Source of the DNA: an uncultured Oscillospiraceae bacterium
GTDB lineage: Bacteria > Bacillota > Clostridia > Oscillospirales > Oscillospiraceae
DNA: 20,427 nucleotides
Direction of reading: 5' to 3'
Assembly: GCA_910585155.1 (NCBI GenBank)
Contig: CAJUEC010000042.1
Coordinates: forward strand, 1-20,427
The notes beneath the pieces were generated by a model. It saw only the letters and a list, made by a program, of their open reading frames with translations. It ran no database searches and was not told where the DNA came from. The position numbers were made by a program, and so were the translations under genes. The first letter of the stretch is position 1. The number at the start of each line of letters is the position of its first letter. Below, piece after piece: positions 1-6,851 of this stretch.

Positions 1-2
1 AA

Positions 3-644
3 TCCAAGCGGAGACGGGCCTATGAGAAGCAAATCCAGATGTCTGGCTTCCCCATCAAGAAGACCCTGGACGACTTCGATTTCTCTTTCCAGCCCTCCAT
101 CGACAAGCGCCAGATCGACGAGTTGGCCACCATGCGCTTCCTGGAAAACGGGGAGAATGTGGTGTTCCTCGGCCCGCCCGGCGTGGGCAAGACCCATCTG
201 GCCTCCGCTCTGGGCCTTGTGGCGGCACAGCACCGTTTCTCTACCTACTACATCAACTGCCACCAGCTCATTGAACAGCTCAAGAAGGCCCACTTTGAGA
301 ACCGTCTGCCGGATAAGCTCAAGGTTCTGGCCAAGTATAGGATGCTCATCATCGACGAAATCGGATACCTCCCCATGGACATCCAGGGTGCAAACCTGTT
401 CTTCCAGCTCATTGCCAGACGGTATGAGAAAACGTCCACCGTTTTTACCTCCAACAAGACTTTCTCCCAGTGGAACGAGGTCTTTGCCGACGTCACCATC
501 GCCTCTGCCATCCTGGACCGTGTCCTGCATCACTGCACCGTTATCAATATCAAGGGTGAGTCTTACCGCTTGAAAGAACGCAAGGAATTTATGCGCCAGA
601 AGCAGCAAATTGTGAACACTCTTTTTGAGCAAGGAAACGCTTGA
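3..644 (+). CDS. istB: IS21-family helper ATPase IstB, 5'-truncated by the window
   Basis: The reading frame is already open at the first bases of the window, and the residues before the internal Met at 39 look like IstB sequence, so the true start lies upstream. IstB is the AAA+ ATPase that assists the IstA transposase of IS21 elements in target capture. Visible are a Walker A motif (GPPGVGKTHLA, about nt 171-203), a Walker B motif (MLIIDEIGYLP, about nt 342-374) and the typical C-terminal region with an ILDR-LHH segment. The stop at 642-644 gives a normal C-terminus, so only the N-terminus is missing from view. istA should lie just upstream, outside the window. A hairpin terminator follows at 662-694. 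The family assignment is secure; which IS21 element this is cannot be told from here. Confidence 0.93.
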   Translation, partial: SKRRRAYEKQIQMSGFPIKKTLDDFDFSFQPSIDKRQIDELATMRFLENGENVVFLGPPGVGKTHLASALGLVAAQHRFSTYYINCHQLIEQLKKAHFENRLPDKLKVLAKYRMLIIDEIGYLPMDIQGANLFFQLIARRYEKTSTVFTSNKTFSQWNEVFADVTIASAILDRVLHHCTVINIKGESYRLKERKEFMRQKQQIVNTLFEQGNA

Positions 645-661
645 TTTTGTCCCCCCCTTGC

Positions 662-694
662 CGCCGAAAAACTACAAAATTTCTTCGGCGTTTT
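662..694 (+). terminator. Rho-independent terminator after istB
   Basis: The arm CGCCGAA at 662-668 pairs with TTCGGCG at 684-690, with extra A/T pairs inside, and TTTT follows directly at 691-694. It lies 18 bases after the istB stop codon. Confidence 0.7.
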
Positions 695-709
695 CTTACA
701 ATTTCAAAT

Positions 710-745
710 TGGTGTTGACACAAATTACTGTACAAAATGACTACA
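710..745. repeat. Possible right terminal inverted repeat of the IS21-type element
   Basis: After istB and its terminator the sequence contains repeated TACAAA/TGTACA-like words and a stretch ending in GACTACA at 739-745. IS21 elements commonly end in a CA dinucleotide with internal repeats near the end. The left end lies outside the window, so the match cannot be confirmed. A TTGACA at 715-720 could serve as an outward -35 element, but I see no good -10 at the right distance. Confidence 0.25.
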
Positions 746-835
746 AGCAATAAATAATCTGTGTCATATTCCTATGTTTTATCCTCTATTGGGAGATAAG
801 AGCATGGGAAATTTTATTTTTAAGGAGAATGAAAT

Positions 836-1189
836 ATGAGAATTCCATATGGTTTTGACTTGACTTCTATCGGTTCTCTTGCGATCAATGAAAATGAAGC
901 TGAAACTGTCCGCATGATTTTTGACTACTACCTCGCCGGGGCCAGCTTAGGCAAGGCAGTGGATATGCTTTACAAAAAGCAAATCCACTCTCCGACAGGA
1001 AAAGCAAAATGGCCACGTGCGGCGGTCGATCATCTGCTGTCCAACTCGAAATATATTGCCATCGTTGGCTTCGAATCCTTCACGGATGCACAGTTTGAGA
1101 AAAACGCTCGTTGCAATATCGACTATGATAAAGCGGGTTCACCCCGCAGGTCAACCCGATATGTTTCACCGTCCATGCTACAGATGTAA
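836..1189 (+). CDS. Catalysis-free serine recombinase protein (recombinase domain only)
   Basis: This 117-residue protein matches the 'recombinase' domain (PF07508 type) that follows the catalytic resolvase domain in large serine recombinases. It starts at the domain boundary (RIPYGFDL), contains the EAETVRMIFDYYLAGASLGK region and the SPTGKAKWPRAAVDHLLSNSKY segment, and ends at RSTRYVSPS, just before where the zinc-ribbon part usually begins. The N-terminal catalytic domain with its nucleophile serine is therefore absent, as are the zinc ribbon and coiled coil. A ribosome binding site (AAGGAG, about 820-826) precedes the ATG at a sensible distance, which favours a translated short protein over random decay. 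It could be a DNA-binding remnant or an accessory factor. The family is clear; its function is unknown. Confidence 0.75.
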   Translation: MRIPYGFDLTSIGSLAINENEAETVRMIFDYYLAGASLGKAVDMLYKKQIHSPTGKAKWPRAAVDHLLSNSKYIAIVGFESFTDAQFEKNARCNIDYDKAGSPRRSTRYVSPSMLQM

Positions 1190-1350
1190 CTAACACCAGT
1201 AAAATGATACGAACAACCTCACATGAAGCCAAGCTTTCCATGCAGATGCTTTTTGTTAGTTAAATGAGGTTGCACCATTTCATGCGATTGTTTCGGTGTT
1301 TTCTTTCATGGTAAAGAACGAGTTCAGTTTTGATGAGGAGTGTACTGCCT

Positions 1351-2745
1351 ATGACAGAAGAAAACTACTTGTATCGAACAAGTCCGCTAACACTTAGGAG
1401 CCAGTTTTCTGGCTCAGGGCATTGGAAAATCCCAGTGATTCCTAAAGCGCATTTCACTGATAATGAATTTCAAGCCCTGCGTCTGATTGGCTATGATCGG
1501 ACAAAACCCGACGATGAGCGGCATTTGGAGAGAATGGTGCATTTCTTCCTCTATAATTACAAGTTTGAACGTGTGTGGAAGCGTCCGAATCAAGATGTGG
1601 AGAAGCTGAAGCGATATCGGGCCATTTTATCCCCCGATTTCAGTATGTATCTTGAAATGGCTCCTGTCATGCAGCTATACAATGTGTTCCGCAACCGATG
1701 GTGCGGCGCGTACTTTTCCAGTAAGGGTATCCGCGTTGTACCAACTGTCAGCTGGGGTTGTGAGGATACCTTTGACTTTTGCTTTGACGGCATCCCGAAG
1801 GGAAGCACCGTGGCAGTATCCACATACATGGTAAGCGCCCATGGAAATCATGCGGATCAAAAAGATTTTTTCATGAAGGGCTACCGGGAAATGCTCCAGC
1901 GTATTGAACCGGAACGCATCATATGCTATAATGAACCATTCCCAGAGATGGAGGGAAATATCGTATTCGTTGATTATGAGCTGTCCTCCTGGAAGTATCA
2001 GAACGAGAATTATACCCCGTCTAAATATCTGGCCTATATTCTTGGAGAGCTGCCCTTACCCGCAGGCAGCAAAATTCATATCAAGTCCGGCTGTGTGCTG
2101 CGGGAAAACCAAATTGAAAAAGGTATGGGAAGCGCCCATGGCGGGCCATGGCAGCCTGCGAAACCAGCGGATGAACGTTTTTTGGGCGAACCCGGAACAA
2201 TAAAAGATACTTGGGTGCCTACGTCAAAGGGTGGATATCGAGCTATTACCAAGATTGGTTCAGATGGACGGGCAACCGAGGAGTGGCACTTTACCGATCA
2301 TGGAAGTCCTGGGTCACATTCAGTTCCACATAGACATAGTATCGGCTGGCCTAATGGTTTTCCCCTTCCGGGTCCACCTATTAATAATCCAGGTGCAGCT
2401 CCTGAAATGAAGCAACATGGAGGAACATATAAAATGAATCACTATCCGACGCCGGAAAGTATTGAGTTGAACCGATTTAAAACGATCAGCGATTTCAAAT
2501 GGTGTGTGAATTGCGGCGGAGAGATTGAATTCGAGTGGAATAACAAACTGTTTGGAATCTTCCCGAAACTCCGAAAAACACCTGATGCCCCGCTCCAGAT
2601 GATGATTTCTCAAATTTATGTGGATAATGCAGACCGGGCCGAAAAGTGGTGCGATAATGCGGATGAGGTGCTGGAGTATGTCATTGACGGAGACCGACTG
2701 CGGGATATCATCACCAAGGTAGATGTGACCAGCCGCACCATTTGA
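1351..2745 (+). CDS. DUF4417-domain protein with a His/Cys-rich C-terminal half
   Basis: This is a 464-residue protein of unknown function. ATG 1351 is chosen because a TGAGGAG box lies at about 1334-1340, 10 bases upstream; TTG 1330 and ATG 1333 are in frame but overlap that box. Residues about 25-235 resemble DUF4417, with the recognisable stretches FRNRWCGAYF (114-123), PTVSWGCEDTFDFCFDGIP (131-149) and EPERIICYNEPFPE (186-199). After a linker, residues about 280-340 carry a histidine cluster (HFTDHGSPGSHSVPHRH) followed by a Pro/Gly-rich segment. The last 85 residues hold a CVNCGG motif (385-390) that could bind metal. DUF4417 proteins are often found in phages and mobile elements, and here the gene sits between two recombinase-domain proteins. 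A terminator follows. I do not assign a biochemical role. Confidence 0.8.
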   Translation: MTEENYLYRTSPLTLRSQFSGSGHWKIPVIPKAHFTDNEFQALRLIGYDRTKPDDERHLERMVHFFLYNYKFERVWKRPNQDVEKLKRYRAILSPDFSMYLEMAPVMQLYNVFRNRWCGAYFSSKGIRVVPTVSWGCEDTFDFCFDGIPKGSTVAVSTYMVSAHGNHADQKDFFMKGYREMLQRIEPERIICYNEPFPEMEGNIVFVDYELSSWKYQNENYTPSKYLAYILGELPLPAGSKIHIKSGCVLRENQIEKGMGSAHGGPWQPAKPADERFLGEPGTIKDTWVPTSKGGYRAITKIGSDGRATEEWHFTDHGSPGSHSVPHRHSIGWPNGFPLPGPPINNPGAAPEMKQHGGTYKMNHYPTPESIELNRFKTISDFKWCVNCGGEIEFEWNNKLFGIFPKLRKTPDAPLQMMISQIYVDNADRAEKWCDNADEVLEYVIDGDRLRDIITKVDVTSRTI

Positions 2746-2807
2746 TCTGGTTTTATCTGGCAAGCAAAGAACAGGGCATCTAAAGTGATCGCCCCTGCCA
2801 AGATAGG

Positions 2808-2848
2808 TTGACAGGTCACCAAGATAGGTGGCCTGTCAATTTTATTTT
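2808..2848 (+). terminator. Rho-independent terminator after the DUF4417 gene
   Basis: A 13-base arm at 2808-2820 (TTGACAGGTCACC) pairs with 2827-2839 with one G-T wobble. The loop is AAGATA, and a T-rich tail follows at 2840-2848. Confidence 0.85.
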
Positions 2849-2922
2849 GAAAGTTCATATATCCAACAAACTGCAGTGATTTTTGTCACTGTGGTTCTGA
2901 TTTTGTGAAAGGATAGATTCCC

Positions 2923-3417
2923 ATGAATATCATTGAAAAAAGCGAATCCATCCGGGATGGACTTCAGAAAGGCTTTCGGGATGGCACCTCTAAAATGGCT
3001 CTCCGCAAATGCTATGGCTATGATGTTGGGGCCGATGGTGAGTTAGTGGTCAATTCCGATGAGGCTGCTATCGTCCGCTGGATTTTCGAATCCTATCTCA
3101 ACGGCAACAGCTTGGGCAAAATTGCTGCTGGACTGGAGAAGCGGGGTATTCTTTCCCCAACGGGCAAACCCAAGTGGAATCGGGAGGCACTCAACAAGCT
3201 GATCTCTAACGAAAAATACACAGGGCGGGTTCTCCTTCAGAAAACGGTCAGCACTGGTGGTTCCCAGATCAAAAATAATGGCTTCATGGATCGGTGTCTC
3301 TACTCCGACACTCATGAAGCCATTATTTCTGACGAGATATTCAAATCTGTGCAACAGGAAAAGGCGCGGCGAACAGGTTGTCCGGAAGCTATTCCCGCAA
3401 TTCAGCTGATTTTCTGA
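2923..3417 (+). CDS. Second catalysis-free serine recombinase protein
   Basis: This 164-residue protein is built around the same PF07508-type recombinase domain as the protein at 836-1189. It shows YGYDVGADGELVVNSDEAAIVRWIFESYL, the SLGKIAAGLEKRGILSPTGKPKW region, and LISNEKYTGRVLLQKT. The N-terminal 35 residues are short and charged and do not form a resolvase catalytic domain. The protein ends soon after the FKSVQQEKARR segment, without a zinc ribbon or a long coiled coil. An AAAGGA box at about 2906-2911 precedes the ATG. It is more complete at its C-terminal side than the first copy. Its stop lies only 7 bases from the end of the convergent PAP2 gene, so the gene's 3' end may mark the boundary of a mobile segment. 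Short paralogues of this kind occur near full-length recombinases in Clostridia, but none is visible here. Confidence 0.78.
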   Translation: MNIIEKSESIRDGLQKGFRDGTSKMALRKCYGYDVGADGELVVNSDEAAIVRWIFESYLNGNSLGKIAAGLEKRGILSPTGKPKWNREALNKLISNEKYTGRVLLQKTVSTGGSQIKNNGFMDRCLYSDTHEAIISDEIFKSVQQEKARRTGCPEAIPAIQLIF

Positions 3418-3424
3418 ACGCACT

Positions 3425-4309
3425 TTATACCGAAGGTATCCTTGCTGTTCTTCTCACCGGAAACAGCAGACGGCAAATTATCACCAGCGCCGCCAGCCCC
3501 ACAGCAAGGCCCACCGCCGTATCCGAAAGGTAATGCGCCCCCATCACAATGCGGGAGACCGCTACCGTCAGCGCCCAACCGAAGCCAGCACAAAAGAGTG
3601 CGGTCTTTCGGCGATTCCATTGGGGACGGAGCATGGGAAGCAGTGACAGCAGCATCAAACTGGACGAATTGGCCGAATGGCCGGAGGGAAAGCTCTTGAA
3701 CTCCTCCGCCGCTATCCCTGCTGCCACTAAGGTGTCCCGCAGCTCGGTGCCTGGCTGCCACCAGGGCATGAAATACGCCCGGGCATCGCTGGCCACTAAT
3801 CGCATCCTGGCCCTGCCCCAGGGGATCTTGATGAGGTTCACCACCAAAATATCCGCAAAGATCACCAGCAGAAACACCGCCGCCACCCGAAGTACAGTTT
3901 TTCGATCCGCACCCCGGCATAGGAGCAGAATCCCCCAGACCGTCAGCCCCGTGCAGCCCACGCCGGTGAGGGCCGCCAGCCAAACAGGAATATCCAGGTA
4001 CCCGGTGGGGAGCGCCGCCGCCATGGCCCCGCCGGAGAGGATGAACCAGCACCCCGCAATCATCTGCAACATACCCGCCAGCCGCCGTTCCCGATTGCGG
4101 GCGGACAGCAGCATGGCCCCGGCGGCGGAAAATCCCAGCGCCACCGGGTACTCCCCAAATCCCGCCAGCAGCTTTGCCAGCGGGTTATCCGGGTGATAGA
4201 GAGCCAGGGAGATGGGGTAGTCAGCAAAGCTGCCCACCGCCAGCATGGCCAGCAGGATCAGCGCCGTCGCCAGCAGCGCGCGTTTCGAGGGCAGTGGATT
4301 GACCCGCAT
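3425..4309 (-). CDS. PAP2-family membrane phosphatase
   Basis: A 294-residue integral membrane protein of the type 2 phosphatidic acid phosphatase superfamily, which removes phosphate from lipid or polyprenyl phosphates at the outer membrane face. The three signature motifs are visible: K161-x-x-x-x-x-RAR (166-168), PSGH (208-211) and SRIVMGAHYLSD (252-263) with the catalytic histidine at 259. Several hydrophobic segments fit six membrane spans. The start codon follows the stop of the upstream hydrolase after a single base (TGA-G-ATG), so the two are very probably translationally coupled. Substrate cannot be told from sequence: undecaprenyl pyrophosphate, phosphatidic acid and phosphatidylglycerol phosphate are all possible. 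The third residue of the first motif is unusual in having RAR rather than the common RPR/RP. Confidence 0.88.
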   Translation of the reverse strand: MRVNPLPSKRALLATALILLAMLAVGSFADYPISLALYHPDNPLAKLLAGFGEYPVALGFSAAGAMLLSARNRERRLAGMLQMIAGCWFILSGGAMAAALPTGYLDIPVWLAALTGVGCTGLTVWGILLLCRGADRKTVLRVAAVFLLVIFADILVVNLIKIPWGRARMRLVASDARAYFMPWWQPGTELRDTLVAAGIAAEEFKSFPSGHSANSSSLMLLSLLPMLRPQWNRRKTALFCAGFGWALTVAVSRIVMGAHYLSDTAVGLAVGLAALVIICRLLFPVRRTARIPSV

Positions 4310-4310
4310 C

Positions 4311-5435
4311 TCACAGCACCTCCCGCATCATGTCGGCGATCTCCGCCATCAGATCCTCACCCTGTGGCATGACCCCAATCTGATCGGCAAAGCCGTGGCC
4401 CAGCCCCCGGTAGACAATGGTTTTCAGCTTGACCCCCGCTTTGACTGCGTGGCGGGCGTAGGCGAAGTCCTCAAACACCAGGAAATCGTGCTCCCCGAAG
4501 GCCAGCAGCGTGGGCGGCAGGGCATGGAAATCGTCCAGGATAGGCGAGGCGTAAATATGCTCCGGCTTTTCGTGTCCCTGTAAGTACACGTCGTCCAGCA
4601 TATTCCCACCGCCGCCGCTGACCAGCATCCCCATCATGCGGAACATGGCGTCGATCATCTTTCCATGGCGCTTGCTCTTGTGATACTTGGCCGGATCGAC
4701 CCCGTGATAGAATTCTGTGTGGGTTCCGGCGATGTTCACCGCTGGGTAGATGAGGGCCTGCAGCCCCACCATGCCAGTTCCTTCCTCCCGATCCCGGAGG
4801 GTGACCGCCGCCGCCAGGTTGCCCCCGGCGGAATCGCCGGACACCGCCAGCTTTTTCTTCGCCGCGCCCAGCTCCTCCGCGTGGCCGAAGGCCCAGCGGG
4901 TAGCGGCCCAGCAGTCGTCCAGCGGCTGGGGATAGTGGTGTTCCGGGCACAGGCGGTAGTCCACGTTGAGCACCACACAGTCCAGCTCCCGCACCAGCAC
5001 CTTGCACATCTGCTCCACGATATCCGGGCCGCCGCCAAAAAAACCGCCGCCATGGTAATAGACCAGCATGGGCAGCCCCTGTCCAGCGTTGGTGCGTTTG
5101 TAGATGCGCACCGGCACCTGATAGCCGTCGGCGCTCTCTACGGTGACGTGTCGGGTATCCACCCCTTCCGTCACCACGTAATCTCCCTTGTATTCCCCGA
5201 ACATTTTCCGGGGCATGGCAATCTGCTCCGCCACCGTGGCGTTGGCCTTGGGCTTGGGCATAAAACGGCTCAGCAACGGCATCAAACGCATGGACTTGGC
5301 CAGACGGGGATCCATATCCCCGTCCGCCCCCCCTTCCGGGATGGGTTTGACCAGGATGGGTACGCCGTCCTTTTCCACCCTCTGTACCCCTTTGCGAAGG
5401 GACTCCAACAACGCCGCGTCATACTTTCTCCCCAT
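4311..5435 (-). CDS. Alpha/beta hydrolase of the hormone-sensitive-lipase (HSL) type
   Basis: A 374-residue esterase/lipase-like enzyme. The oxyanion-hole motif HGGG is at 128-131, the nucleophile elbow GDSAGG at 200-205 (Ser202), and the likely acid and base are Asp317 (GEHD) and His347 (GHGF). This is the classical HSL/family IV arrangement acting on carboxylic esters. ATG 5435 is chosen over an in-frame ATG 26 codons upstream because a GGGAGG box lies just before it and the upstream extension is not protein-like. There is no signal peptide, so it should be cytoplasmic. It is the first gene of a two-gene unit with the PAP2 phosphatase, which might suggest joint lipid or ester handling, but this is inference. 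The divergent AraC regulator is a plausible controller. Confidence 0.9.
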   Translation of the reverse strand: MGRKYDAALLESLRKGVQRVEKDGVPILVKPIPEGGADGDMDPRLAKSMRLMPLLSRFMPKPKANATVAEQIAMPRKMFGEYKGDYVVTEGVDTRHVTVESADGYQVPVRIYKRTNAGQGLPMLVYYHGGGFFGGGPDIVEQMCKVLVRELDCVVLNVDYRLCPEHHYPQPLDDCWAATRWAFGHAEELGAAKKKLAVSGDSAGGNLAAAVTLRDREEGTGMVGLQALIYPAVNIAGTHTEFYHGVDPAKYHKSKRHGKMIDAMFRMMGMLVSGGGGNMLDDVYLQGHEKPEHIYASPILDDFHALPPTLLAFGEHDFLVFEDFAYARHAVKAGVKLKTIVYRGLGHGFADQIGVMPQGEDLMAEIADMMREVL

Positions 5436-5492
5436 GTGAAAACCTCCCAAAATCAAATTGGATACCATCATCTTATCACAGCAGATTGACAA

Positions 5493-5521
5493 TGTAATAT
5501 AAAAATGATACATATATTACA
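5493..5521. promoter_or_regulatory. Inverted repeat in the divergent hydrolase/AraC promoter region
   Basis: TGTAATATA (5493-5501) and TATATTACA (5513-5521) form a perfect 9-base inverted repeat with an 11-base spacer. It lies in the 103-base gap between the divergent hydrolase and AraC genes and immediately before the AraC ribosome binding site (AGAAAGGA, 5521-5528). A TTGACA at 5486-5491 directly precedes the repeat. The layout fits a regulator operator overlapping a promoter. Confidence 0.5.
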
Positions 5522-5538
5522 GAAAGGACGGTGATCCC

Positions 5539-6747
5539 GTGGATTTAGAGACCCTGACCACATGGTGCCACAGCCTTGCCAAGGCATACTCTACCGGCAT
5601 CCGGCTGTATCGGGGCGGGGAACCGCTCTACTACTACTCTGTCTACCCCCTGCACCCCGATCCAGCAGAACCGTATATTCCCAAAATATTGGAATGTGAG
5701 GAGGAGGCGGGGATCATCACCACTCCCGCCTATCAATTTTATGGCTTCCTGGCGGTGGAGCCGGGGCTGTGGGTGATCCTCGGCCCCACCCGGGCGCTGC
5801 GGGGCGACGGACGGGAACTGGACGAGCTGCTTGCCCTGCTGGCAGTTCCAGCCGAGGAGCGGGAAGGCTATACCCAGGCGTTACGCAGTGCCCCGGTCAT
5901 CAGCGCCCACCGCATGGCGTGGCTGTTGTCCTCCTTGGTCACAGCCCTGCGGGGACAGCCCTTCCCAGTGGAACAGGTATGGTTGGATATCCGCCCCGAG
6001 GACAGCCAACAGTCTGTACACACCAGCCATGCCCGGCAGCGTCTGGAGGATGCCGACAATGCCGACGCTCAGCAGATGGTTCGTCAGAGCTACGCATGGG
6101 AACAGCTCGTCACCTCCTACATCGAGGACGGCAGACCGGAGACTTTGCGGGAGCTGTTCTCCGTCCCGCCCCGGGTAGCGGCGGGCCGCATGGCCCAGGA
6201 CGGACTGCGGCAGGTGCGGAACATGGGCATCTGCACCGCCGCACTGTCCTCCCGGGCGGCAATCCGGGGCGGGCTGAACCCACAGGACGCCTTTCTCGCC
6301 TCCGACCTCTACATCCAGAAGCTGGAGCTCGTGACCGACCCCGCCGCCATCGAGCGGCTCATCCAGGAGATGATGATCGCCTACGCCCAGCGGGTGGAGC
6401 GGCTTCGGGGGCCCCAGGCGGGACAGGACCGGTTTTTCCGCCTGTGCGCCCAGTATGTCTCCCAGAACATCTTCACTACCATCCGGGCGGAACAGATGGC
6501 CAGGGAACTGGGGTACACCCGGGCCTACCTCTGCACCCGATTCAAGCAGGAAACCGGAATTTCCCTCACCCGGTACGTCCAGCAGGAGAAAGTGGCGGAA
6601 GCCAAGCACCTGCTGCGGTTCACCGACCAAGAACTGGGGGATATCGCGGCGCTGTTGGATTTCTCCTCCCAGAGCCATTTCCAGACCGTGTTCAAGCAGG
6701 TCACCGGGGAGACACCCATGGCCTACCGCCGGAGCAGCCAGGTATAA
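5539..6747 (+). CDS. AraC-family transcriptional regulator
   Basis: A 402-residue regulator starting at GTG 5539, with AGAAAGGA about 10 bases upstream. The C-terminal 100 residues form the double helix-turn-helix AraC DNA-binding domain: the segments TIRAEQMARELGYTRAYLCTRFKQ and ELGDIAALLDFSSQSHFQTVFKQVTGETPMAYRR are characteristic. The N-terminal 290 residues resemble the large sensory regions of AraC proteins found next to carbohydrate genes in gut Firmicutes, but I recognise no specific ligand pocket. It is divergent from the hydrolase/PAP2 unit and is followed 104 bases later by a family 3 glycoside hydrolase on the same strand. It may control either or both. The inverted repeat just upstream of its start is a candidate autoregulatory site. 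Confidence 0.9.
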   Translation: MDLETLTTWCHSLAKAYSTGIRLYRGGEPLYYYSVYPLHPDPAEPYIPKILECEEEAGIITTPAYQFYGFLAVEPGLWVILGPTRALRGDGRELDELLALLAVPAEEREGYTQALRSAPVISAHRMAWLLSSLVTALRGQPFPVEQVWLDIRPEDSQQSVHTSHARQRLEDADNADAQQMVRQSYAWEQLVTSYIEDGRPETLRELFSVPPRVAAGRMAQDGLRQVRNMGICTAALSSRAAIRGGLNPQDAFLASDLYIQKLELVTDPAAIERLIQEMMIAYAQRVERLRGPQAGQDRFFRLCAQYVSQNIFTTIRAEQMARELGYTRAYLCTRFKQETGISLTRYVQQEKVAEAKHLLRFTDQELGDIAALLDFSSQSHFQTVFKQVTGETPMAYRRSSQV

Positions 6748-6804
6748 ACAGCCCCGCATTTTGTAATGAGCTGAACGAATCTGCAATCCATTTGCGCCCC
6801 AATC

Positions 6805-6813
6805 TGCTATTAT
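6805..6813 (+). promoter_or_regulatory. Candidate extended -10 promoter for the glycoside hydrolase
   Basis: TGCTATTAT matches an extended -10 (TGn plus a TATAAT-like hexamer, 5 of 6). It lies about 40 bases before the ATG, with no good -35, as is usual for extended -10 promoters. It would allow transcription independent of the upstream AraC gene. Confidence 0.4.
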
Positions 6814-6851
6814 GGTACCATCCATCAAAATACGAAAAGGAGTGGAATCGC

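Noticed and set aside
715..743. Promoter for the first recombinase protein starting from TTGACA
   Set aside because: No acceptable -10 hexamer at 16-18 bases; kept only as a remark on the possible insertion-sequence end.
1214..1272. 8-base inverted repeat CAACCTCA/TGAGGTTG after the first recombinase fragment
   Set aside because: The 43-base loop and lack of a T-run make both termination and a defined element unconvincing; such a match can arise by chance.
5436..5513. 26-residue N-terminal extension of the HSL-type hydrolase
   Set aside because: It would cover the inverted repeat and the ribosome binding site GGGAGG, and its sequence does not look like part of the enzyme.
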